This document shows, in pieces, positions 6,892 through 12,931 of a DNA stretch of 12,931 bases (the first letter of the stretch is position 1; each line of letters begins with the position of its first letter). Both the position numbers and the translations under genes were made by a program. Below the pieces are notes generated by a model. It made no database searches. It was not told where the DNA came from and saw only the letters and a list, made by a program, of their open reading frames with translations. The DNA is taken from NCBI GenBank assembly GCA_002255065.1, contig NJEF01000010.1, positions 1 to 12,931 of the forward strand, given 5' to 3'. This DNA is from Desulfurococcales archaeon ex4484_204. GTDB taxonomy: Archaea > Thermoproteota > Thermoprotei_A > Sulfolobales > NBVN01.

Positions 6892-9252
6892 TTGGGCGTT
6901 ACTAGCAGGTTCAGGTTCATCGGTAAGAGGGTTCCTCGCAGGGACGGCGTGCTTAAGGTGACGGGGGCCGCTAAGTTCGCTTACGACATAGAGATCCCGG
7001 GGATGCTCTACGGCAGGATCTTTAAAAGCCCCTACGCACACGCCATAGTTGACAGGATCGATAAGAGTGAAGCGGAGAGGCTAGGAGCGGTAGTCATAAC
7101 GTATGAGGACGTCCCTAAGGTGCTCTTCAACACTAGGTTGGTCAGCGTTGATGAAGCAACCTATAAGGACTGGGAGGTCCTTACAAAGCACCCTAAGTAC
7201 GTTGGGGAGCCAATAGCTGCTGTCGCAGCCCGCAGTGAGGAGGTAGCTCAGAGGGCTCTAGAGGCCCTAAGGGTTGAGTTTAAGGAGGTGTTTAAACCAG
7301 TACTCGACCCCTTCGAGGCCATGGACCCCGCAGCCCCGAAGATCCATAGGAAGATAGTGCTGGCTAATAGGTGGGTTGATGTAGTGAACAACGTGGGGGC
7401 AACCCTAGAGTACAGTGAGGGTGATGTAGATAAGGCGTTCAGGGATGCCGATGTAGTTATTGAGAGGAGGTTCAAGACTAATAGGAGGTACCACCTACAG
7501 CTAGAGCCTAAGGTAGCTGTCTGCAAGCCAGAGGTTGGCGGCTCAATAACCGTGTGGACAACTACTCAGTCGCTGCACAACACCAGGATACTTATTTCAC
7601 AGGTCTTCGGCATCCCCATGTCTAAGGTTAACGTTGTTAAGACGTTCCTAGGCGGGGCCTTCGGGTCAAGCATCCACACAAACCTCGTTACGCTAATCGC
7701 GGTAGCCTTGTGCCTCAAGGCTAGGAGGCCTGTTAAGATAGCTCTAACTAGGGAGGATGACATCCTACACGATCACGTATCGTACCAGATGCACTTCAGG
7801 ATCAAGGCGGGGGCTAGGAGGGATGGGAGGCTCGTTGCCGGGGAGTTCGAGAACGTGATGGATATAGGTGCCCACCAGATACAGGCGTACCCCCTCCTCG
7901 GCACCGCTCTAGGGTGGTTCGTCTCCCTATACAAGTGGGGCAGTATTAGGTATGTCGGTAAGGCGGTATACACCAATAAGGTGCCTACCTGTGCTTTCAG
8001 GGGTTACGGCAACCCCCAGGTTACGTGGGCTGTCGAGACCGTGATCGATGAGGTGGCCGAGGAGCTAAATATGGACCCCCTGGACTTCAGGCTTAAGAAC
8101 TACCGAGGGCTAGGGGACATATTCTGGGGTCAGGGACCGACCGTGAAGACAGTGATTAAGAGCGATGGAGTTCCCGAGCTAATGAGGAAGGGGGCCGAGT
8201 TAATAGGGTGGTACAGGAGGCCTAAGCCGTGGGAGCAGAGGGGTAGGTTTAGGAGGGGTATAGGGCTAGCTAGAGGCTTCCACACCTCGGGGGCTGGAGG
8301 CCCTATCTCGGGGGAGGTCATAGACTACACCGGGGCTATCCTGAAGGTTAACGAGGATGGGAGCATAGATTACGTAACAGCCCTGCAGGATCACGGCGGC
8401 GGGACCCTCGATGCCCACGTAAAGATAATAGCTGAGGAGCTCGGTGTGCCGCCTGAGAAGATAAACGTTGTGTGGTCCGACACCTTCACGACCGTCTACG
8501 ATGTGTGTACCCATGCATCCAGAGGTGTCTACGTTGGCGGTGAGGGTGCTAGGAGGGCTGCTGCCAAGGTTAAGGAGAGGATACTTGAGTACGCCTCCAG
8601 GCTGCTCCCCAAGGTGGTTAACCCTGAAGCTCTTAAGATGGAGTACGATGAGGAGCTCGACGACGTAGTAATATACGTTGAGGGGATGCCCGGGGAGAAG
8701 GTTACGTTAAGCGAGGTAGCTAGGACCGCGTGGCAGAGGAACTGGGGGTCTATATCGGCCTCAGTTAGCTATAGAGCTACCGCAGCCCCCCCGAGCTTCA
8801 CCGTGTACTTCGTTGAGGTCGAGGTAGATACCGAGACGGGTATTGTTAGGCCTGTTAAGGTGGTTGCTGGTGCCGACCTGGGAACGGTGATTAACCCTGA
8901 CCTCGCTGCGGGCCAGATCCATGGAGGTTTCGCTCAGGGGTGGAGTATGGCGGTTCTCGAGGACGTCGTCTACGACCCTGAGAGCGGGGAGCCCCTGAAC
9001 AAGGGGTTAATAACGGACTACAAGGTGCCGATGGCCCCCGACCTACCAGCCCTCGATAACTTCACGGTAATATTTGCGAGCACCTACGAGCCTACGGGCC
9101 CCTTCGGTGCTAAGGGTATTGGTGAGGCTGCTGCAAACCCTGTAGCAGCTGCTGTAGCTAACGCTATAGCTAATGCGCTAGGCATAAGGTTCTACGAGCT
9201 CCCAATAACCCCTGAGAAGGTTCTTGAAGCTATTAAGGAGCGCAGGGGGTGA
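6892..9252 (+). CDS. Molybdenum hydroxylase large (Mo-pterin) subunit, right operon, divergent active site
   Basis: Second catalytic Mo subunit (786 aa). Family motifs in order: YVGEP (103-107), GGAFG (254-258), FRGYG (369-373), GGGT (502-505), and GAKGIGE with catalytic Glu745. It is a distant paralogue of the left-arm subunit and differs at key positions by eye-alignment to bovine xanthine dehydrogenase. GGAFGSSIH replaces GGxFGGKE, so the Glu802 position is Ile. QDHGGGT replaces EMGQG, so the Mo-contacting Gln767 position is Gly. Arg370 (Arg880 equivalent) is kept. Loss of the Glu also occurs in aldehyde oxidases, so the substrate probably differs from that of the left enzyme. The start is TTG at 6892 behind GTGATG; ATG at 6885 runs into a stop in its frame. 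The stop TGA overlaps the GTG at 9249, so it is translationally coupled to the FAD gene. The substrate is unknown. Confidence 0.93.
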   Translation: MGVTSRFRFIGKRVPRRDGVLKVTGAAKFAYDIEIPGMLYGRIFKSPYAHAIVDRIDKSEAERLGAVVITYEDVPKVLFNTRLVSVDEATYKDWEVLTKHPKYVGEPIAAVAARSEEVAQRALEALRVEFKEVFKPVLDPFEAMDPAAPKIHRKIVLANRWVDVVNNVGATLEYSEGDVDKAFRDADVVIERRFKTNRRYHLQLEPKVAVCKPEVGGSITVWTTTQSLHNTRILISQVFGIPMSKVNVVKTFLGGAFGSSIHTNLVTLIAVALCLKARRPVKIALTREDDILHDHVSYQMHFRIKAGARRDGRLVAGEFENVMDIGAHQIQAYPLLGTALGWFVSLYKWGSIRYVGKAVYTNKVPTCAFRGYGNPQVTWAVETVIDEVAEELNMDPLDFRLKNYRGLGDIFWGQGPTVKTVIKSDGVPELMRKGAELIGWYRRPKPWEQRGRFRRGIGLARGFHTSGAGGPISGEVIDYTGAILKVNEDGSIDYVTALQDHGGGTLDAHVKIIAEELGVPPEKINVVWSDTFTTVYDVCTHASRGVYVGGEGARRAAAKVKERILEYASRLLPKVVNPEALKMEYDEELDDVVIYVEGMPGEKVTLSEVARTAWQRNWGSISASVSYRATAAPPSFTVYFVEVEVDTETGIVRPVKVVAGADLGTVINPDLAAGQIHGGFAQGWSMAVLEDVVYDPESGEPLNKGLITDYKVPMAPDLPALDNFTVIFASTYEPTGPFGAKGIGEAAANPVAAAVANAIANALGIRFYELPITPEKVLEAIKERRG

Positions 9253-9257
9253 CTGCG

Positions 9258-10175
9258 TTGGCTAGCCGGGTAAGGCCATCACCCATAAACACCATGAACA
9301 CCCACATAATACCTGTGAGGTTCGAGTACTTCGCCCCTAAAACCCTTAATGAGGCCGTGGACCTGCTGAGCAGGTTTAGGGGTAGGGCTAAGGTGCTAGC
9401 TGGGGGCACCGACCTCGTAGTCCAGATGAAGGTTGGTAGGGTGAGGCCTGAGTACGTAGTTAGTATTAGGTGGTTGAGGGAGCTTGACTTCATAGACACT
9501 AGGGAGGACGGTCTGCACATAGGTGCGTTAACGAAGCTCAGGAGGATCGAGAAGTCGGACGTCATTAGGAGGGGCTTCATAGCCCTCTACGAGGCTGCTA
9601 AGGCTATGGGGGGAGTCCAGGTTAGGTGTATGGGTACTGTTGGTGGTAATTTGTGTAATGCTTCGCCGGCAGCCGACACCGCCCCACCCCTAATGGTCTA
9701 CGAAGCAAGGGTTAAGGCAGTAAGCACTAGAGGAGAAAGAGAAATACCAATAACAAAATTCTTCAAAGGACCCGGGAAGAGCGCTCTAGAGCCCGACGAG
9801 ATCTTAACTGAGGTCATGATCCCTTACCAGCCCGCTAATACGGGTTCAGCCTTCCTTAAGGTTGCGAGGACCTCCATGGACCTCGCTAAGGTTAACGTAG
9901 CTGCAGCCATTAACGTTAGGGAGGGCGTGGTTAGGTGGGCCCGCATAGCCTTAGGGGCTGTAGCTCCAACACCTATTAGGGCGCTTAAGGCTGAGGCATA
10001 CCTAGCTGGTAAGGAGCTAGGTGAGGACGTCATTGCTAGGGCCGCGGAGATCGCTGCTAGTGAGACGAGGCCTATAACCGACGTAAGGTCGACTGCCTGG
10101 TATAGGAGGGAGGTTTCTAAAGTCTTAGTTAAGGACGCGTTAAGGATTGCCTATGGGAGGGCTGTTAGGGGGTGA
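9258..10175 (+). CDS. Molybdenum hydroxylase FAD-binding subunit, right operon (CoxM/XdhB type)
   Basis: FAD subunit (305 aa from TTG 9258) with loops AGGTD (48-52) and TVGGN (127-131) and the usual C-terminal domain ending in the RSTAWYRREV block (277-286). It joins the iron-sulfur subunit to the terminal acceptor. Start choice: the GGGGGTGA at 9245-9252 is well placed for TTG 9258. GTG at 9249 would sit inside that site but overlaps the previous stop as GTGA and is possible, and ATG 9294 gives an N-terminus closer in length to the paralogue but lacks a ribosome site. Residues 121-172 are identical to the left paralogue and nearly identical in DNA, in contrast to the rest of the gene. Outside that block I found essentially only GAG for Glu, whereas all three Glu codons inside it are GAA. 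Middle gene of the operon; six bases separate it from the FeS gene. Confidence 0.93.
   Translation: MASRVRPSPINTMNTHIIPVRFEYFAPKTLNEAVDLLSRFRGRAKVLAGGTDLVVQMKVGRVRPEYVVSIRWLRELDFIDTREDGLHIGALTKLRRIEKSDVIRRGFIALYEAAKAMGGVQVRCMGTVGGNLCNASPAADTAPPLMVYEARVKAVSTRGEREIPITKFFKGPGKSALEPDEILTEVMIPYQPANTGSAFLKVARTSMDLAKVNVAAAINVREGVVRWARIALGAVAPTPIRALKAEAYLAGKELGEDVIARAAEIAASETRPITDVRSTAWYRREVSKVLVKDALRIAYGRAVRG
9618..9772 (+). repeat. 155-bp inverted repeat, right copy (inside FAD-subunit gene)
   Basis: Partner of 782-936, in opposite orientation relative to the window but in the same frame and position within its gene (residues 121-172). Local codons (AGA, GGA, GAA, ATA, ACA, AAA) differ from the AGG/GAG/AAG style of the rest of the gene. 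The two copies lie 8,681 bases apart. Confidence 0.95.
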
Positions 10176-10181
10176 GTAGGT

Positions 10182-10661
10182 GTGAGGGTTAGGTTTAAGC
10201 TCAACGGGGAGCCCGTTGAGGTCGATGTAGAGCCCAACGAACTCCTCATTAACGTGTTAAGGGAGAGGTTCGGGTTAACCGGTACTAAGTACGCGTGCGG
10301 TATAGGTGAGTGCGGTGCGTGTACGGTACTTTTAGACGGCGAGCCCGTGCTCTCATGCCTTACCCTAGCCGCCGACGTCGACGGCCATGAGGTCGTAACC
10401 GTCGAGGGGCTCGCTAAGAGCGGGGAGCTCACACCTGTTCAGAGGGCGTTTATTGAGGAGGGAGCTGTTCAGTGTGGATACTGCATACCTGGGTTCGTAA
10501 TCATGGCTGAGTCCCTGCTTAGGGAGAACCCCGAGCCTACCGAGGCCGAGATAAGGGATTACATAAGGGGGAACCTCTGCAGGTGCACTGGCTACGTCAA
10601 CATAGTTAAGGCTGTGAAGAGGGCCTCGAAGTACTTCAAGCTAGCACCTCCGGGTAGCTAG
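10182..10661 (+). CDS. Molybdenum hydroxylase [2Fe-2S] small subunit, right operon
   Basis: Complete iron-sulfur subunit (159 aa). The N-terminal ferredoxin-like domain has cluster ligands C39, C44, C47 and C59 (CGIGECGAC, then LSC). The C-terminal helical domain has C98, C101 (QCGYC) and C133, C135 (NLCRCTGY), all eight ligands being present. It carries electrons from the Mo centre to the FAD subunit. The start is GTG at 10182, preceded by GGGGGTGA overlapping the FAD-subunit stop, the same layout as in the left operon. Last gene of the Mo-FAD-FeS operon; the next gene has its own TATA box. Intact and typical, with no twin-arginine signal, so the complex is expected to be cytoplasmic. Confidence 0.96.
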   Translation: MRVRFKLNGEPVEVDVEPNELLINVLRERFGLTGTKYACGIGECGACTVLLDGEPVLSCLTLAADVDGHEVVTVEGLAKSGELTPVQRAFIEEGAVQCGYCIPGFVIMAESLLRENPEPTEAEIRDYIRGNLCRCTGYVNIVKAVKRASKYFKLAPPGS

Positions 10662-10664
10662 ACC

Positions 10665-10672
10665 TTTTAAAA
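10665..10672 (+). promoter_or_regulatory. TATA box of pyrB
   Basis: TTTTAAAA lies three bases after the FeS-subunit stop. Initiation about 26 bases downstream (near 10695) gives a leader of roughly 8 bases before the ATG at 10703. This suggests pyrB is transcribed separately from the hydroxylase operon, although read-through remains possible. Confidence 0.55.
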
Positions 10673-10702
10673 TCTACGTCAACTATTCTATAGGGGTTAG
10701 AT

Positions 10703-11632
10703 ATGGGTGCCCTTAAAGGTAAGGACATAGTCTCAGCCCTCGACTTCAGGAGGGAGGATGTAGAGGAGCTATTCAAGCTAGCTGACCACTTAAGGGAGGA
10801 AATGAAGGACGAGGGAGTGCTCAGCTACGGTAAGGGTAAGGTGCTAGCTACGGTGTTCCTTGAGCCGAGCACCCGCACGAGGCTTAGCTTTACGTACGCA
10901 ATGATAAGGCTCGGAGGCACCGTCATAGACTTCGGCCCTGAGGCTGCTTCAAGTAGGGCTAAGGGCGAGTCGCTTGAGGACACAATGTTGATGGTTGATG
11001 GGTACGGACCCGATGTCATAGTGCTTAGGCAGAGAACCCCCGGGTTCGCTGCTAAGGCTGCTGAGATATGTAAGGCACCGGTAATCAATGCCGGGGATGG
11101 GTGGAACGAGCACCCAACGCAGGCGCTACTGGACGTATACACTATATGGAGGGAGCTCGGCAGGGTTGACGGCATTAAGGTAGGCATTATGGGCGACCTA
11201 AAGTACGGTAGAACCCCTAGCTCCCTATCGTACCTGCTATCCAAGTTTAACAACGTAACTATATACTACATCGCCCCGGACCCCTTACAGATTAGGGATG
11301 AAGTCGTCGAGAAGGTTAAGGGTAAGGTTAGGTACTACAAGGTGGGTAGGCCTGACGAGGTGATCGAGGAGCTCGACGTGCTCTACGTAACCAGGCTTCA
11401 GAAGGAGAGGTTCCCGAGCCCTGAGGAGTACGAGAGGCTTAAGGGGAGTTACAGGATAGATAGGGACTTCCTAATGAGGTTTAAGCACATACCGATAATC
11501 CTCCACCCACTGCCCAGGATCTGGGAGCTCGATACCAGCGTTGATGCGCTACCCCAGGCTAAGTACTTCGAGCAGGCTAGGAACGGCATGTACGTTAGGG
11601 CAGCCCTGCTCAAGGAGGTTTTAGGGGTCTAG
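10703..11632 (+). CDS. pyrB: Aspartate carbamoyltransferase catalytic chain
   Basis: Transfers the carbamoyl group of carbamoyl phosphate to aspartate, the committed step of pyrimidine synthesis. It has 309 aa, the usual length. By alignment to E. coli ATCase all key residues are present: STRT (56-59), K87 (AKGES), R109 (VLR), H137 and Q140 (HPTQ), R170 (KYGRT), R231 (VTRLQKER) and HPLPR (268-272). Two departures are visible. LRQRTPGFA replaces the common LRHPxEGA, and RTPSSLS replaces RTVHSL, losing a widely conserved His. No regulatory chain gene (pyrI) follows, although archaea often have pyrB and pyrI together. Instead a convergent aminotransferase lies 14 bases away. Because it sits beside two hydroxylases and a cyclic amidohydrolase, a catabolic carbamoyltransferase role is an alternative. 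The conserved aspartate-site residues make ATCase the better call. Confidence 0.9.
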   Translation: MGALKGKDIVSALDFRREDVEELFKLADHLREEMKDEGVLSYGKGKVLATVFLEPSTRTRLSFTYAMIRLGGTVIDFGPEAASSRAKGESLEDTMLMVDGYGPDVIVLRQRTPGFAAKAAEICKAPVINAGDGWNEHPTQALLDVYTIWRELGRVDGIKVGIMGDLKYGRTPSSLSYLLSKFNNVTIYYIAPDPLQIRDEVVEKVKGKVRYYKVGRPDEVIEELDVLYVTRLQKERFPSPEEYERLKGSYRIDRDFLMRFKHIPIILHPLPRIWELDTSVDALPQAKYFEQARNGMYVRAALLKEVLGV

Positions 11633-11635
11633 AGT

Positions 11636-11649
11636 TAAAACGTGTTTTA
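11636..11649. terminator. Palindrome between convergent pyrB and aminotransferase genes
   Basis: TAAAAC-GT-GTTTTA is a perfect 6-bp inverted repeat filling the 14-base convergent gap and covering the aminotransferase stop. Its T-rich arm on each strand (GTTTTA) could end transcription from both sides. The 2-base loop argues against a stable hairpin, so the T tract rather than the structure is the likelier signal. Confidence 0.35.
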
Positions 11650-12858
11650 CCTACTCCTCAACTCATCTATAAACTCAGCTAGTAGCTCTATCCCCCTCTC
11701 CAACCTGTCCTCAGGCTGGGTAACGAACGTTATCCTTAGGTGGTTAACGCCTGACTCCCCGAATATGCTTCCAGGCAGCATAACCACCGCCTTCTCCTCA
11801 GCTAGCCTGTAGGTGAACCTAACATCGTCAATACCTAGGTCAGCTATGTATGGAGTCATATCGGGGAAGAGGTACATCCCCGCGTTAGGTCTCCACACCC
11901 TAGCTTTAGGTAGGTTCTTCCTCAGTGCTCTATAGGCTGCATCCCTCCTAGACCTGTACACGCTTAGCGCGTATTTAAGGTACGACTCCTTAAACCCTCC
12001 CCTCAGGTACTTGAGGGCTAGGTGCTGGGCTGGTACAGGAGATGTTATGCTCAGGTACCCCTTAAGCTTAGCCGCCTGATCTATGACCTCCTTAGGGCCG
12101 TACATGTACCCAAGCCTAAACCCCGGTATCGCTATGTCCTTCGAGAAGGAGCCTAAACCCACGACAACCCTTTCAGCCCCGCTGAACCTCTGCATCCACA
12201 CGTGGCTACCCTCATAAACTATGTGTCTGTAAGCCTCATCGTAGAGCACCCAGACCCCCCTATCAACTGCTAGCTCCACCAACGCCTTAGCTATGCCTTC
12301 ATCAATAACCCTACTGGTAGGGTTATCAGGGCTAGCTACTAGGGCTGCCGCAACGCCCTCCTCGTTGATAGCCCTCTCAATGCATTCAAGGGATGGCTGG
12401 AAGCCCCTATCAACGCTTTGACTACACCTAACAGGTTTAAGCCCTAAGTACTTCACTAAGCCCCAGTAGACGCTGTATGACGGGTCGAGCATCAATATCT
12501 TATCGCCGGGGTCTGTAACGACGTTGAGGGATAGGAAGACTGCCTCAACACCCCCGGTAGTTACGAGTATGTTGTTGGGGTCTACATCGATGCCGCCGTA
12601 CATCTTTAAGTCATCCGCTATAGCGTCCTTTAAGTCCTTTAACCCCCTAACACCCACGTACCTCGAGTAGTTAAAGGGGTCATTAATTAAGCCAGTGCAG
12701 AACTCCTTTAAAGCACCTAGGTCGGGGGGCAGCCCTGGCTGCCCAGCCGAGTAGTTATATACGTCCCTCCCCTGCCTGAGGAGTTCGTCCACCTTAGCAA
12801 CGAGCTGCCTATGGGGTGATAGCTCTAGCCGTGAGACCCTGCTAGAGATCTTAAGCAT
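11647..12858 (-). CDS. PLP-dependent class I/II aminotransferase
   Basis: Fold-type I pyridoxal-phosphate aminotransferase (403 aa, full length). PLP contacts visible are the TTGG phosphate loop (100-103), N179 (DNPTS), D207 and Y210 (YDEAY), the Schiff-base lysine K240 (SFSK) and R248 (GFRLGY). R375 (LRITF) is the expected Arg binding the substrate alpha-carboxylate. The usual NPTG motif reads NPTS. The overall pattern is that of archaeal aspartate/aromatic/alanine-type aminotransferases; the amino acid used cannot be told from sequence alone. ATG at 12858 is preceded by GGTGG (12863-12867) and a TATA-like T-run. It is convergent with pyrB. It could supply aspartate to that enzyme, but this is only a guess from position. 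Confidence 0.93.
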   Translation of the reverse strand: MLKISSRVSRLELSPHRQLVAKVDELLRQGRDVYNYSAGQPGLPPDLGALKEFCTGLINDPFNYSRYVGVRGLKDLKDAIADDLKMYGGIDVDPNNILVTTGGVEAVFLSLNVVTDPGDKILMLDPSYSVYWGLVKYLGLKPVRCSQSVDRGFQPSLECIERAINEEGVAAALVASPDNPTSRVIDEGIAKALVELAVDRGVWVLYDEAYRHIVYEGSHVWMQRFSGAERVVVGLGSFSKDIAIPGFRLGYMYGPKEVIDQAAKLKGYLSITSPVPAQHLALKYLRGGFKESYLKYALSVYRSRRDAAYRALRKNLPKARVWRPNAGMYLFPDMTPYIADLGIDDVRFTYRLAEEKAVVMLPGSIFGESGVNHLRITFVTQPEDRLERGIELLAEFIDELRSR

Positions 12859-12887
12859 TTAACCACCATATGTTTATGTAGTGAAGG

Positions 12888-12897
12888 TAATAAAAAA
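12888..12897 (-). promoter_or_regulatory. TATA-like box of the aminotransferase gene
   Basis: Minus-strand TTTTTTATTA lies about 26 bases before position 12867, so the message would begin at or just before the GGTGG ribosome site. No further gene is visible between here and the right edge. Confidence 0.4.
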
Positions 12898-12931
12898 CTA
12901 TAGTGCTTAGCTAAGGGCTTCTAAACCCTTC

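Noticed and set aside
8266..8668. Open frames overlapping the right Mo-subunit gene in other frames and on the other strand
   Set aside because: They have no ribosome site or recognisable domain and fall inside a conserved catalytic subunit.
12906..12931. Small palindromes CTTAGCTAAG and AAGGG-N8-CCCTT at the right edge
   Set aside because: Too short and too close to the window end to interpret; they may belong to the next gene.
1..12931. CRISPR array, tRNA, rRNA or riboswitch
   Set aside because: No regularly spaced direct repeats, no tRNA-like cloverleaf and no long structured leader were seen; all gaps are 150 bases or less and mostly filled by promoter elements.

Overview
The window looks like chromosomal DNA from a thermophilic archaeon, most likely Thermoproteota (crenarchaeal) or a close relative. 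Several signs agree. There is an archaea-specific NreA gene. TATA-like boxes (TTTATAT, TTTTAAAA, TTTTTAAAT) lie about 25 bases before short leaders. Shine-Dalgarno sites are of the GGGGGTGA type. Arginine is written almost only as AGG, and GTG and TTG starts are frequent. I cannot name the genus. Coding density is high and no intergenic gap exceeds 150 bases.

Layout. Left arm (1-3614, minus strand): a three-subunit molybdenum hydroxylase operon of the xanthine dehydrogenase family, in the order Mo subunit, FAD subunit, [2Fe-2S] subunit; the last gene runs off the left edge. Middle (3740-6741): a small unidentified gene on the plus strand, then nreA (PCNA-linked DNA repair) and a dihydroorotase/allantoinase-family cyclic amidohydrolase, both on the minus strand. 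Right arm (6892-10661, plus strand): a second, divergent Mo-FAD-FeS hydroxylase operon in the same gene order. It is followed by an aspartate carbamoyltransferase (pyrB) with its own promoter and, convergently, a class I aminotransferase.

How the genes may work together. The two hydroxylases differ at positions that contact the substrate or the Mo ligands, so they probably oxidise different compounds, most likely heterocycles or aldehydes. The cyclic amidohydrolase and the carbamoyltransferase can be read as pyrimidine synthesis steps (PyrC, PyrB). They can also be read, with the two hydroxylases, as a ring-oxidation, ring-opening and carbamoyl-transfer set resembling bacterial purine/ureide gene clusters. 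The carbamoyltransferase keeps all the ATCase catalytic residues I checked, which favours the pyrimidine reading for that gene. An imperfect palindrome between the amidohydrolase gene and the right hydroxylase operon suggests joint control of those two units.

The most striking observation is a 155-bp block, 154/155 identical, shared in inverted orientation by the two FAD-subunit genes (782-936 and 9618-9772). The rest of these genes is strongly diverged. The block encodes the second FAD-binding loop and uses codons (AGA, GAA, AAA, GGA) unlike its surroundings. This points to a very recent gene conversion or imported segment, or to an assembly artefact. If real, it gives the locus the means to invert 8.7 kb and swap FAD-subunit halves.
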